From JALZUV01 sp963837025 (lineage in GTDB: Bacteria > Pseudomonadota > Alphaproteobacteria > Rickettsiales > JALZUV01): a stretch of 64,000 bases of DNA. The notes beneath the pieces are model-generated. The model saw only the letters and a list, made by a program, of their open reading frames with translations. It ran no database searches and was not told the DNA's origin. This document shows, piece by piece, positions 1 through 8,698 of this stretch. How positions within the stretch are numbered: position 1 is the first letter of the stretch; each line of letters opens with the position of its first letter. Location of the stretch: NCBI GenBank assembly GCA_963837025.1, contig CAWILT010000001.1, forward strand, positions 248,001 to 312,000, read 5' to 3'. Both the position numbers and the translations under genes were made by a program.

Positions 1-1
1 T

Positions 2-1282
2 TTTAAAGACTATATCAGCACACCCAAACGCAATGGCTATAAATCATTGCATACAGCCGTTATTGGGCCGCAGCAACAAAGGGTTGAGGTGCAAATTCGT
101 ACCGATCAAATGCATGAAATTGCAGAATATGGTTTAGCAGCGCATTGGGCTTATAAAAGTGATGGCCAAGGGCAAATCACCAAAGACGGCAAACAATTCC
201 GTTGGATACGTGAATTGCTTGAAATTGTTGAACAATCAGCCAATCCTGAAGATTTTCTCGAAAATACTAAGCTTGAAATGTATCACGATCAGGTTTTTTG
301 TTTCACACCAAAAGGCGATATTATGTCGCTGCCACGTGGTGCAACGCCAGTTGATTTTGCCTATGCAGTGCATTCTGGAGTGGGAAATAACTGCGTGGGT
401 GCCAAAATTAATGGCCGAATCGTGCCACTTAAAACCCGTATTCGCAATGGCGATCAGCTTGAAATTATTACCAATAAAACGCAAACGCCATCGCCAGCGT
501 GGGAACGGTTTGTTGTTACCGGAAAAGCGCGTTCTGAAATTCGTAAATTCGTACGTTCCCGTCAACGCGAAGAATATATCAATCTTGGGCGTAGTTTGCT
601 CACCAAGCTTTATAAACAAGAATCTGGCAATGATTTAAATGATAAACTGATTGAACCGCTGCTCAAAAAGCTAGACCGTCATGAAGTTGAAGATGTCTAT
701 GCCGAAGTGGGCGAGGGCACCTTTAGCCGCACCCAAATCATCGATTTATTGATTCCAGACCGTGCGGATAAAAAGAAGAAAAGTGAGTTCAATTTATTTG
801 ATCGCATTACAAAACGTAAAAAAGACCCTGCTAAGAACTCGATGCCCATTCGCGGGCTTATTCCCGGCATGGCAATTCACTTTGCAGGATGTTGTCACCC
901 TATTCCAGGTGACACCATCGTTGGTATTGTAACCACAGGCCGTGGCGTCACCATCCACACCACCGATTGCGATACGTTGGATAATTTCACTGACACGCCG
1001 GAACGCTGGATTGATGTGTCATGGGATACAGATGAGGGCGAGCATCATATTGGGCGCTTGCGGGCAAATGTGAGCCATTCACGCGGCGGCTTGGCATCTA
1101 TTGCTAATTCCATCGCGCGTGATGAGGGTAATATCACTAACTTTAAAGTGATTAATCGCAGCGTGGATTTCTTTGAAGTATTAATTGACCTTGAAGTGCG
1201 CGACATTAGCCATTTAAGTAATATTATTGCTAATATGCGCAGCTTAGATACTGTGCAGTCAGTCGAACGTTTTCAAGATTGA
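2..1282 (+). CDS. rsh: RelA/SpoT-family (p)ppGpp synthetase/hydrolase, 3' part
   Basis: This is the C-terminal part of a bifunctional stringent-response enzyme that makes and/or degrades (p)ppGpp; the 5' end lies outside the window. The frame is open from base 2 and begins with the end of the synthetase domain (NGYKSLHTAV, a RelA/SpoT signature), so the TTG at 47 is not a real start. A TGS domain follows (FCFTPKGDIMSLPRGATPVD), then the zinc-finger-like GCCHPIPGD segment and a C-terminal ACT domain ending at VQSVERFQD. Alphaproteobacteria usually carry one long Rel/Rsh protein, which is what this resembles. It lies 13 bp before pdxJ on the same strand, an order common in the class. Whether the hydrolase domain is active cannot be seen here. 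Confidence 0.95.
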   Translation, partial: FKDYISTPKRNGYKSLHTAVIGPQQQRVEVQIRTDQMHEIAEYGLAAHWAYKSDGQGQITKDGKQFRWIRELLEIVEQSANPEDFLENTKLEMYHDQVFCFTPKGDIMSLPRGATPVDFAYAVHSGVGNNCVGAKINGRIVPLKTRIRNGDQLEIITNKTQTPSPAWERFVVTGKARSEIRKFVRSRQREEYINLGRSLLTKLYKQESGNDLNDKLIEPLLKKLDRHEVEDVYAEVGEGTFSRTQIIDLLIPDRADKKKKSEFNLFDRITKRKKDPAKNSMPIRGLIPGMAIHFAGCCHPIPGDTIVGIVTTGRGVTIHTTDCDTLDNFTDTPERWIDVSWDTDEGEHHIGRLRANVSHSRGGLASIANSIARDEGNITNFKVINRSVDFFEVLIDLEVRDISHLSNIIANMRSLDTVQSVERFQD

Positions 1283-1295
1283 GGTTGAGTGTAAA

Positions 1296-2015
1296 ATGAG
1301 AAAACCGCTACGCCTAGGTGTTAATATCGATCATGTTGCAACCATACGTAATGCAAGGGGTGGGGCACATCCCGATCCCGTAGCAGCCGCATTACTCGCA
1401 CAACAAGCGGGTGCCGATGGTATTACCGCACATCTGCGTGAGGATAGAAGGCACATTCGCGATGAGGACATGGTGCAGCTAAAAAATAAGCTCACTATCC
1501 CTCTGAACTTTGAGATGGCTGCAACGCATGAAATGCAGAAAATAGCGTTATCGATTATGCCCCACGCTGTTTGCTTGGTGCCTGAAAATCGTGAAGAAGT
1601 TACCACAGAAGGTGGGTTAAATGTAGTTGGGCAATATGACCGGTTACGTGAATATATCATCCCCTTACAACAAGCTGGCATACGTGTTTCACTATTCATT
1701 GACGCGGATACCAATCAAATTAATGCCAGCCATGCCATGGGCGCCCCTGTTATTGAGCTTCACACAGGCGCTTATGCACAAGGCAATACGCAAGAGTTAA
1801 ACCATATTATTAAAGGTGCTGCGTTGGCTGATAAACTAGGATTAGAATGCCATGCAGGTCATGGTTTAACGTATGATAATGTTAAACCTATTGCAGAAAT
1901 TCAGTCAATTTTAGAGCTGAATATTGGCCATTTTCTGATTGGTGAAGCTATTTCGGTAGGCTTGCCTGCGGTCATCGCACAAATGCGAGCGCTAATGCAA
2001 CAGGCTCGTTTATGA
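1296..2015 (+). CDS. pdxJ: Pyridoxine 5'-phosphate synthase PdxJ
   Basis: PdxJ condenses 1-deoxy-D-xylulose 5-phosphate with 3-amino-2-oxopropyl phosphate to give pyridoxine 5'-phosphate in the DXP-dependent vitamin B6 pathway. The 239-residue protein has the family length and opens with the diagnostic LGVNIDHVATIRNARGG motif. FEMAATHEM, CLVPE and the phosphate-binding IGHFLIGEA near the C-terminus are also present, consistent with a TIM barrel. The ATG has a GAGG ribosome site about ten bases upstream. The stop overlaps the acpS start as ATGA, so the two are translationally coupled. PLP made here would serve the cysteine desulfurases elsewhere in the window. Confidence 0.98.
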   Translation: MRKPLRLGVNIDHVATIRNARGGAHPDPVAAALLAQQAGADGITAHLREDRRHIRDEDMVQLKNKLTIPLNFEMAATHEMQKIALSIMPHAVCLVPENREEVTTEGGLNVVGQYDRLREYIIPLQQAGIRVSLFIDADTNQINASHAMGAPVIELHTGAYAQGNTQELNHIIKGAALADKLGLECHAGHGLTYDNVKPIAEIQSILELNIGHFLIGEAISVGLPAVIAQMRALMQQARL

Positions 2016-2434
2016 TCATTGGTATTGGCCATGATATGACCGACATTCGCCGAATTGAAAAAACATTGCAGCGATTTGGTAGCCGTTTTGAAGACCGCAT
2101 TTTCACGAGCGGCGAACAAGCCAAAGCAAAGCGTCGCAGCAAAGGCGGTAATCGAAATGGATTGGCATCAACCTATGCCAAGCGCTTCGCTGCTAAAGAA
2201 GCATGTGCAAAGGCATTAGGGACAGGTTTTCGCCAGCGTGTTTTTCATAAAGATATGGAAGTAGTAAATTTGCCTTCAGGTCAACCTACAATGCGTTTAA
2301 CCGGTGGGGCGTTAAAACGGTTAAAAGCTATAGCACCTAAAGGCACGATTGCATCTATACACCTTACGCTAAGCGATGAATATCCATATGCGCAAGCTAA
2401 TGTTATCATTCAATCGCTATCGGTGGCGGAGTAA
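2012..2434 (+). CDS. acpS: Holo-[acyl-carrier-protein] synthase AcpS
   Basis: AcpS transfers 4'-phosphopantetheine from CoA to the serine of acyl carrier protein, activating fatty acid synthesis. The 140-residue product begins MIIGIGHDMTDIRRIE, the classic AcpS start with the metal-binding Asp, and has the second motif RFAAKEACAKALGTG with the metal-binding Glu. It ends with ASIHLTLSDEYPYAQANVI, a well conserved closing strand. It overlaps pdxJ by four bases. Its 3' end overlaps the 3' end of the convergent gene at 2406-3089 by 29 bp, so no terminator separates them. Confidence 0.97.
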   Translation: MIIGIGHDMTDIRRIEKTLQRFGSRFEDRIFTSGEQAKAKRRSKGGNRNGLASTYAKRFAAKEACAKALGTGFRQRVFHKDMEVVNLPSGQPTMRLTGGALKRLKAIAPKGTIASIHLTLSDEYPYAQANVIIQSLSVAE

Positions 2435-3089
2435 ATAAATCATTCATTACGCGATCTTTTGGCAATATTCCCAGCTGCATCGCACGACCACTCGCCATGT
2501 AAAGCACAGCTTTTGAATTGGGGGGCAAAGCCAATGGAGCCTGTAAATTTGCTAATATAATACTGGGCCAAATTTTAACAATCGCGCCTTCCGCATTTAT
2601 CGCTAAAATATCTACAGGTGCATAAACGTTAGCAGGATTTAACGCATGACGATTCGCCGATTCCGTTTCCAGCAAAGGCGCTGCATGCCGCATCTTTATC
2701 GGTTTTGATTTAGGAATGGGAAAAAGCAAATCGTCAGCAGAAATGGTTTCAGTAAGTGCAGTTTGGGGCTCAAAATCAGTTTTCGAAATTAGCGGAACTA
2801 AAAAAGTTTCATTTCCTTGCAAGGCCTGGCTTAAATAAACCGTAGGTGTTTGGAATGCACTAGCCGGATGTATTTCAACAGGTAGTACAATGGGTTGTGA
2901 TAATCGAATAATGGGTTGACGTTCCAACACAGGATCGTCATCCGAAAAACTCGGCACAATTGTAATTTGGCTACGCGCAAACACCATCGTTGCCATTGCA
3001 ACGCTTGATAAAGATGCAAAGCTTAGGAAGCTGGCAAAGCAGAGCGAAAATATTTGAGACGAAAGCGATCGCCTATTTTGATATTCCAT
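2406..3089 (-). CDS. Secreted protein with a degenerate DUF192-like C-terminus
   Basis: Function unknown. The first 40 residues form a long Sec-type signal sequence (basic MEYQNRRS, then a hydrophobic stretch ending near MATMVFA), so the product is probably periplasmic. The middle is Pro/Thr-rich and low in recognisable motifs. The last 70 residues (VDILAINAEGAIVKIW ... MQLGILPKDRV) follow the layout of the second half of the DUF192 domain in the upstream neighbour (DIVFIDRDGYIQQIE ... IKIGDRF). I infer a diverged paralogue that lost the N-terminal DUF192 motif. The start overlaps the end of the upstream gene by 67 bp; a later Met inside the signal sequence is possible but would weaken the signal peptide. 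Confidence 0.65.
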   Translation of the reverse strand: MEYQNRRSLSSQIFSLCFASFLSFASLSSVAMATMVFARSQITIVPSFSDDDPVLERQPIIRLSQPIVLPVEIHPASAFQTPTVYLSQALQGNETFLVPLISKTDFEPQTALTETISADDLLFPIPKSKPIKMRHAAPLLETESANRHALNPANVYAPVDILAINAEGAIVKIWPSIILANLQAPLALPPNSKAVLYMASGRAMQLGILPKDRVMNDLFTPPPIAIE

Positions 3090-3601
3090 GCATCAGCACT
3101 TCCTGCTTTTATCTCTAATATCGCTAAAACCGGTTGTTTTGCTACGATAGGCGTTTCAGATAAAGGCGTTGTATTGCGTTCAATTTGTTGAATATATCCA
3201 TCACGATCAATAAAAACGATATCGAGTGGTAAATAAGTATTTCGCATCCACATACTATAAGTATCCTCTTTTTGAAATAAAAAGAGTAATCCATGCATAT
3301 AGCTAGGCCATGTTCGCGCATACATCAAACCCATTTCCTGCTTTTCAGGCTCAACGGCAAACCCTAGCGTTAAGGGCAAAGTTCCATTTGCTGTGGTAAG
3401 AGGCACTTCTCCGGTTTGAAATTTTACCGGCTGCGGTTTAGCAAGCTCGTTCTCGGTTGCATTTACAACTTGCGTGCCATCATCAATCAGATTCGCTTCT
3501 TTAATAAGTCCTTCTTCAACAACCTCATCTTTGCTGGGGGATAACACCCACAAAAACAATATAAAAGCAACCGCCGCGCCCCAAAACTTTAGCTTATCCA
3601 T
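3023..3601 (-). CDS. DUF192 family envelope protein
   Basis: The 192-residue protein starts with one membrane segment (LKFWGAAVAFILFLWVL, residues 4-20) acting as signal anchor or signal peptide. After a linker it carries a complete DUF192 domain: the substrate-like strand TLGFAVEPEKQEMGLMYA, then MWMRNTYLPLDIVFIDRDG and the closing LEIKAGSADAW. DUF192 proteins are small beta-rich periplasmic proteins of unknown biochemical role, common next to ssb or gyrA in proteobacteria. It lies 22 bp downstream of ssb on the same strand, so it is probably co-transcribed with ssb and with the smaller DUF192-like gene that overlaps its 3' end. Confidence 0.9.
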   Translation of the reverse strand: MDKLKFWGAAVAFILFLWVLSPSKDEVVEEGLIKEANLIDDGTQVVNATENELAKPQPVKFQTGEVPLTTANGTLPLTLGFAVEPEKQEMGLMYARTWPSYMHGLLFLFQKEDTYSMWMRNTYLPLDIVFIDRDGYIQQIERNTTPLSETPIVAKQPVLAILEIKAGSADAWNIKIGDRFRLKYFRSALPAS

Positions 3602-3623
3602 GTTACGGTATTGTCCTTATGAA

Positions 3624-4160
3624 CTAAAACGGAATTTCGTCATCTAAATCGGGTGCGCCCATCCCTGCATTGCCACCTTGTCCGCTAGGAACCTGGCCAA
3701 AAGCAGGCGCGTTATTGCCGCCGCTATTGCGGCTTTGTTTGTTTGAATAGCCGCCATTATCTTGATTGTAATTTCCACCACTTGAATTGCTATCGCTTTG
3801 GCCGCCTGAACGCCCATCTAACATAGTCAAATTGCCATTAAATCCTTGAAGCACAACTTCAGTCGTATATTTTTCAACTCCGTCCGAACCTGTCCATTTT
3901 CGGGTTTGCAAAGCACCTTCGATATAAAGTTTTGAACCCTTATGCACATAGTTTTTAACGATTTTCACTAAACCTTCGTTAAAAATAACAACACGATGCC
4001 ACTCTGTTTTTTCTTTACGTTCGCCAGAATTTTTATCTTTCCAGCTTTCAGAAGTCGCGATCGATAAATTCGCAATTTCGCGCCCATCTTGGGTTGAGCG
4101 AATCTCAGGCTCATTGCCCACATTGCCAATCAATGTTACTTTATTTATACTTCCAGCCAT
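3624..4160 (-). CDS. ssb: Single-stranded DNA-binding protein
   Basis: SSB coats single-stranded DNA during replication, recombination and repair, and recruits partners through its acidic tip. The N-terminal OB fold (residues 1-110) is typical: MAGSINKVTLIGNVGNEPEIR, then WHRVVIFNEGLVKIVKNYVHKG and LYIEGALQTRKW. A Gly/Asn/Gln-rich linker follows, and the protein ends in DLDDEIPF, the conserved partner-binding tail. At 178 residues it is of normal length. It is divergent from uvrA across a 161-176 bp gap, as in many proteobacteria where both genes belong to the SOS response; the gap holds a long palindrome described separately. Confidence 0.98.
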   Translation of the reverse strand: MAGSINKVTLIGNVGNEPEIRSTQDGREIANLSIATSESWKDKNSGERKEKTEWHRVVIFNEGLVKIVKNYVHKGSKLYIEGALQTRKWTGSDGVEKYTTEVVLQGFNGNLTMLDGRSGGQSDSNSSGGNYNQDNGGYSNKQSRNSGGNNAPAFGQVPSGQGGNAGMGAPDLDDEIPF

Positions 4161-4197
4161 AGCGCCCTCACTTAGTTTTTATTATTAATCCAGTGAT

Positions 4198-4217
4198 AAA
4201 CCAATGCACATTGGTTT
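4198..4217. promoter_or_regulatory. 20-bp palindrome between ssb and uvrA, candidate shared operator
   Basis: AAACCAATG and CATTGGTTT form a perfect 9+9 bp inverted repeat around a two-base centre. It sits 38 bp upstream of the ssb start and about 55 bp upstream of the -35 element proposed for uvrA. It is not followed by a T tract and is placed as an operator would be. The usual alphaproteobacterial LexA box (GTTC-N7-GTTC) was not seen in this gap. Which factor binds is unknown; a lineage-specific SOS operator is one possibility. Confidence 0.5.
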
Positions 4218-4272
4218 GCTAGTGCAAATTATATTCAAATTTTTTGTAAAATTTCATTGCTTAGGGTTTCAG

Positions 4273-4301
4273 TTGTGTAAGCGCTGAATCTGTCCTATAG
4301 T
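4273..4301 (+). promoter_or_regulatory. Candidate sigma-70 promoter of uvrA
   Basis: TTGTGT (4273-4278) and TATAGT (4296-4301) are separated by 17 bp, close to the housekeeping consensus. Transcription would start near 4308, about 30 bases before the preferred uvrA start at 4337. Confidence 0.45.
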
Positions 4302-4336
4302 CGCCGCCTCTTTAACAAAGGTTGAGTGACGATAGT

Positions 4337-7264
4337 ATGATTGATGTATTTAACGACCCCTATATCCGTGTGCGTGGCGCAAAAGAACATAATTTGCAAA
4401 ATGTAGATGTGGATATTCCAAAAAATAAACTGGTTGTAGTGACGGGTTTATCGGGGTCGGGCAAATCGTCACTCGCATTCGATACCATCTATGCCGAAGG
4501 GCAGCGCCGCTATGTAGAATCACTTTCAGCCTATGCCCGCCAATTTCTAAACATTCAAGATAAGCCAGATGTAGAGAGCATAACCGGCCTATCGCCCGCC
4601 ATCGCTATTGATCAAAAGACCACCAGCAAAAACCCACGTTCAACCGTAGGTACGGTGACCGAAATTTATGATTATATGCGTTTGCTTTATGCACGTATTG
4701 GCGTGCCTTATTCGCCGGCTACGGGCAAACCGATTGAAAGTCAAACCGTCAGCCAAATGGTCGATAAGGTATTGGAGCTTCCTGAAAGCACAAAAATTCA
4801 TTTGCTAGCCCCCATCGTGCGCGGCCGTAAAGGTGAGCATCATGGCGAATTTATTGCCGCACAAAAAGCAGGCTTTCAACGCGTGCGAATCAATGGCGAA
4901 GTGTATAAATTTGGCGATGAGCTTCCAAAACTTGATAAGAATAAGAAGCATGAAATAGAAGTCATCGTTGATCGTTTAGTAATGAAAGACGATCTTCAAA
5001 CACGCCTAACCGACTCAATGGAAACTGCGGAAAAGACCGGTAATGGTTTAGTCATCGTTGAAATTCTGCCCGAGAAAAAAGATGGCGAAAGCACATTTAT
5101 GATGCTTTCATCAAAATTCGCGTGCCCTGAAAGTGGCTTTACCATCGATGAGATTGAGCCACGCATGTTCTCATTCAACAGCCCATACGGCGCATGTAAA
5201 GCGTGCGATGGTTTGGGAACTGAAATTTTCTTTGTGCCAGAACTTATCGTACCGGATACCAAAAAAGCACTTATGCAAGATGCCATTGCACCTTGGGCTA
5301 ATACGCAAACCAAATATTACAAACAAACCATAGAAGGTTTATCAAACCATTTTAAATTCAATCCCACGCTTCCTTTTCGCGATTTAGATGAGAAAATTCA
5401 AGATATGATTCTTTATGGATCAGGTGAAGAAGTAGTCAAAATCAAATATAATGATGGCTTGCGCACCTTTACCAGTAACAAACCATTTGAAGGGGTTATA
5501 CCCTCACTCACACGCAAATCCGCTGAAACGGAAAGCGATTATGTGCGCGAAGAACTTGCAAAATTTCAGGATGTTAGCCCGTGCGAAGCATGTAGTGGCT
5601 ATCGTTTAAATCCAGAATCGCTCAGCGTGCGCGTTGCGGGTAAACATATTGGCGAAGTGTGCAAACTGTCGATTGAAGAATCGGTAGAGTGGTTCACTAA
5701 TATTGAATCGAAGTTAAGCAAAACGCACCAACAAATTGGTGAAAAAGTGCTTAAGGAGTTGCGCGCGCGCCTAGGCTTTCTCAATAATGTTGGGCTTGAT
5801 TATCTCACTCTAAGTCGCGAATCGGGTACATTATCAGGTGGTGAATCGCAGCGTATTCGTCTGGCTTCACAAATTGGGTCAGGCCTATCGGGTGTATTAT
5901 ATGTATTGGATGAACCCTCAATCGGCTTGCACCAATGTGATAATGAGCGTTTGCTCGGCACGCTCAAAAATCTACGCGATTTAGGCAACACGGTTTTAGT
6001 CGTTGAACATGATGAAGACACGATGTTACATTCGGATTATTTGATTGACATGGGCCCGGGCGCCGGTATTCATGGTGGTATTATCATTTCTGAAGGCACG
6101 GCCGAGCATGTGATGGAGGATCCCAATTCCATAACTGGCCAATATCTTTCAGGCAAAAAAGAAATTGAAGTACCTAAAACACGTCGCGATGCTTCCAAAA
6201 TCAAAGCAATTCAAATTAAAGGCGCGCGCGCAAATAATTTGAAAGAGATTGATGTCACTATTCCATTAGGCACATTTACTGCCATTACCGGTGTATCAGG
6301 TGGCGGTAAATCCAGCTTAACCATTGAAACACTCTATAAAGCTTCAATGCGTAAACTGCATGGTAGTAAAGCGCATCCGGGTGCGCATGATAAAATTACG
6401 GGCTTGGAATTCATTGATAAAGTAATCGAAATTGATCAATCTCCCATTGGCCGCACACCGCGTTCAAATCCTGCAACCTATACCGGCGCATTTACACCTA
6501 TTCGCGATTGGTTCGCACAATTGCCCGAAGCCAAAGCACGCGGATATAAATCAGGCCGCTTTAGCTTCAACGTAAAAGGTGGGCGCTGTGAGGCATGCCA
6601 AGGCGATGGTATGATTAAAATTGAAATGCACTTCTTACCTGATGTATATGTTAAATGCGACGTGTGCAAAGGCGCGCGCTATAACCGCGAAACGCTGGAA
6701 GTCACATACAAAGATAAATCAATCTCCGATGTGCTCAAAATGAATGTGGAAGAAGCATCCAAATTTTTTGAGGCACACCCCAGCATCTCCGAAAAATGTA
6801 AAGCGCTTGAAGAAGTTGGCTTAGGATATATCGGCATCGGCCAATCCGCTACTACACTTTCGGGTGGCGAAGCCCAACGCATTAAACTTGCACGCGAATT
6901 ATCGAAACGTTCCACCGGCCGCACGCTTTATATCTTAGATGAGCCAACCACGGGTTTGCATAGTGAAGATATTGCACGCCTGCTAAAAGTGTTACATCGC
7001 TTAACCGATGCGGGTAACACTATCGTTGTGATTGAGCATAATCTTGATGTTATTAAAACCGCCGATTGGATTGTTGATATCGGCCCCGGTGGTGGGCATA
7101 AAGGTGGTGAGTTAGTTGTTTCAGGCACTCCAGAAGAGGTCATTAAAGAAAAACGCTCGATCACCGGTCAATGGTTAAAACCTTATCTCGAAAATAAAAA
7201 AGGCAATGCCAAAAAAAGCGGATCAAAAGAAACGAAGAAAGCTGCTAAAAAGAAGGTGGCCTAA
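4337..7264 (+). CDS. uvrA: Excinuclease ABC subunit A
   Basis: UvrA is the ATPase that finds bulky DNA lesions and loads UvrB in nucleotide excision repair. Two ABC modules are clear: Walker A GLSGSGKSSLAFDTIYAEG with signature LSGGESQRIRLASQIG and Walker B VLYVLDEPSIGLH, then a second set with GVSGGGKSSL, LSGGEAQRIKLARELS and LYILDEPTTGLH. The zinc module with CEACQGDG and CDVCKGARY is present; the first finger has CPES in place of CxxC, as in other alphaproteobacteria. The C-terminus is a Lys-rich tail. A TTG at 4322 would extend the frame by five residues, but AAAGG lies directly against it with no spacing, so the ATG at 4337 is preferred. The end overlaps the convergent gene by four bases. 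Confidence 0.97.
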   Translation: MIDVFNDPYIRVRGAKEHNLQNVDVDIPKNKLVVVTGLSGSGKSSLAFDTIYAEGQRRYVESLSAYARQFLNIQDKPDVESITGLSPAIAIDQKTTSKNPRSTVGTVTEIYDYMRLLYARIGVPYSPATGKPIESQTVSQMVDKVLELPESTKIHLLAPIVRGRKGEHHGEFIAAQKAGFQRVRINGEVYKFGDELPKLDKNKKHEIEVIVDRLVMKDDLQTRLTDSMETAEKTGNGLVIVEILPEKKDGESTFMMLSSKFACPESGFTIDEIEPRMFSFNSPYGACKACDGLGTEIFFVPELIVPDTKKALMQDAIAPWANTQTKYYKQTIEGLSNHFKFNPTLPFRDLDEKIQDMILYGSGEEVVKIKYNDGLRTFTSNKPFEGVIPSLTRKSAETESDYVREELAKFQDVSPCEACSGYRLNPESLSVRVAGKHIGEVCKLSIEESVEWFTNIESKLSKTHQQIGEKVLKELRARLGFLNNVGLDYLTLSRESGTLSGGESQRIRLASQIGSGLSGVLYVLDEPSIGLHQCDNERLLGTLKNLRDLGNTVLVVEHDEDTMLHSDYLIDMGPGAGIHGGIIISEGTAEHVMEDPNSITGQYLSGKKEIEVPKTRRDASKIKAIQIKGARANNLKEIDVTIPLGTFTAITGVSGGGKSSLTIETLYKASMRKLHGSKAHPGAHDKITGLEFIDKVIEIDQSPIGRTPRSNPATYTGAFTPIRDWFAQLPEAKARGYKSGRFSFNVKGGRCEACQGDGMIKIEMHFLPDVYVKCDVCKGARYNRETLEVTYKDKSISDVLKMNVEEASKFFEAHPSISEKCKALEEVGLGYIGIGQSATTLSGGEAQRIKLARELSKRSTGRTLYILDEPTTGLHSEDIARLLKVLHRLTDAGNTIVVIEHNLDVIKTADWIVDIGPGGGHKGGELVVSGTPEEVIKEKRSITGQWLKPYLENKKGNAKKSGSKETKKAAKKKVA

Positions 7265-8559
7265 AAGCTTCTCGTCATTGAGGCACGCATAGCCTTTAGC
7301 ATATTATCGCTACCTAAACCATTATTTACAGCATGTTGCGAAACAAATTGGGTAAGCTTTTCACAATCACGTGAAGCATGCCTTTTTGCTGCGCGGTCGC
7401 CTGTATCCAGTCCTTGCAATGCATTATAATCACACAACGCACTAATATAAAATTTTTCTATTTTGTTAGAAGTTGCCCCACTAAATGGGTCTAGCGTTTG
7501 TAGTGCCATCCAACTTTCACTTGCATTAACTTGTGCTAATTTTTCTTTAATAAAATCGTCGCGTAACTGTTTGAGTTTTTCGACGTACTTATCGCCCAAC
7601 TCTTCAATTTGGGAGGGGATAGTAAGGCGCTGAATTTCTTTGATTGCTTCAAGATTAAAGGTGGGGTTTTTTTTAATTTCCAAAGCCTCCTTCGCAGCTT
7701 TCTCTAAATTGGCTTTATCAATCACGGCTTTTTCTGCAGTAGCCTTAGCCTCCTGCTGATGTTTTAAATCTGCCGCAATTTTATCAGCCTGCGCTTTTGC
7801 TTTATCCAATCTAGACTGCTCAAATTCGCTGTGTCTCTCTACAATAAAAGCATTGTGAGCAGAGACCGCATTAAAAGGCTCTAGATACTCCTGATAACTC
7901 TTTTCAGGTGCAAGTGTACTTAAATTAGTAGATAAAACTTCAAAATCGGTGGCATTTTTTTCAATAAAATTCTTCAGGGATTCATATGTGTAAGCATAGT
8001 TCAAAAGAAATCTATCACCACGCTCTTTATCAGTTTCTGCTTGAGAAATGACATTTCCAAAGCATATAGCTAAGCCTTTTTCGTTTAAATTCCCAAAATG
8101 TTGATTTACCTCGTGTGTTAAATCTGCTGCGTTCTGTAGTGCTGTATGTATAGCTTTCATATACTCGGGTCTGATAGTTGGTTTTATAGCAAGTTTGTCT
8201 TTTTCATATAATTCAGCAGCCTCGGCAAATCTCGGATCAAATTTTAGTTTTTCAGGTGTTGCCGTTAATATAGCTTCCAGAGTTGTGTGCTGCAGTCCTT
8301 CAATCATAGAATCAGGAATATTTGAGTTTGAAAATGCTTGACCTATTTGTTCATGTAACTGAGTAAGTTTTTTAAAATCATTAATTGCAGCATTTACATC
8401 AGTACCAGCTTTGAACATTTGAATGCCATTTTCTTCATTATGAATAATTTTTCGAAAATCTTGAGCATAACGGCTGTTACTATAAGATAAATGTCTTGAA
8501 TCAGAGCTGTTTTTTAAACTATTAATTGCGGCTTGATGGTTTAAATCATTTTCGAACAT
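7261..8559 (-). CDS. Unknown helical, coiled-coil-rich protein
   Basis: I do not recognise this 432-residue protein. It has no signal peptide or membrane segment. It is rich in Ala, Lys, Glu and Gln. Residues about 245-300 (LDKAKAQADKIAADLK onward) read as a long coiled coil, flanked by helical segments; the C-terminal 60 residues contain two Cys. Size, composition and lack of enzymatic motifs would suit a structural, adaptor or effector-like protein, but that is conjecture. It is divergent from another unknown gene at 8699, and a strong perfect inverted repeat occupies the region between them. Its 3' end overlaps uvrA by four bases. Confidence 0.7.
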   Translation of the reverse strand: MFENDLNHQAAINSLKNSSDSRHLSYSNSRYAQDFRKIIHNEENGIQMFKAGTDVNAAINDFKKLTQLHEQIGQAFSNSNIPDSMIEGLQHTTLEAILTATPEKLKFDPRFAEAAELYEKDKLAIKPTIRPEYMKAIHTALQNAADLTHEVNQHFGNLNEKGLAICFGNVISQAETDKERGDRFLLNYAYTYESLKNFIEKNATDFEVLSTNLSTLAPEKSYQEYLEPFNAVSAHNAFIVERHSEFEQSRLDKAKAQADKIAADLKHQQEAKATAEKAVIDKANLEKAAKEALEIKKNPTFNLEAIKEIQRLTIPSQIEELGDKYVEKLKQLRDDFIKEKLAQVNASESWMALQTLDPFSGATSNKIEKFYISALCDYNALQGLDTGDRAAKRHASRDCEKLTQFVSQHAVNNGLGSDNMLKAMRASMTRSF

Positions 8560-8601
8560 TATTTTTCCCTATCATAATTTTTCCATACTAACAAATGGAC
8601 A

Positions 8602-8652
8602 TTAAGTTTTTGTGACAAGTTCTTTTAAATCTACCTTGTCACAAAAACTTAA
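8602..8652. repeat. 18-bp perfect inverted repeat between two divergent unknown genes
   Basis: TTAAGTTTTTGTGACAAG at 8602-8619 is repeated in perfect reverse complement at 8635-8652, around a 15-base loop. With one bulged base it extends by another four pairs (CATT/AATG). It lies 43 bp from the start of the 7261-8559 gene and 46 bp from the start at 8699. No T-run follows either arm, so a terminator is unlikely. A large operator or a 5'-leader hairpin is more likely. Confidence 0.75.
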
Positions 8653-8698
8653 CAATGCATTGCTTCGAATATTGACCATTATTCTCTATAATTAGTGT

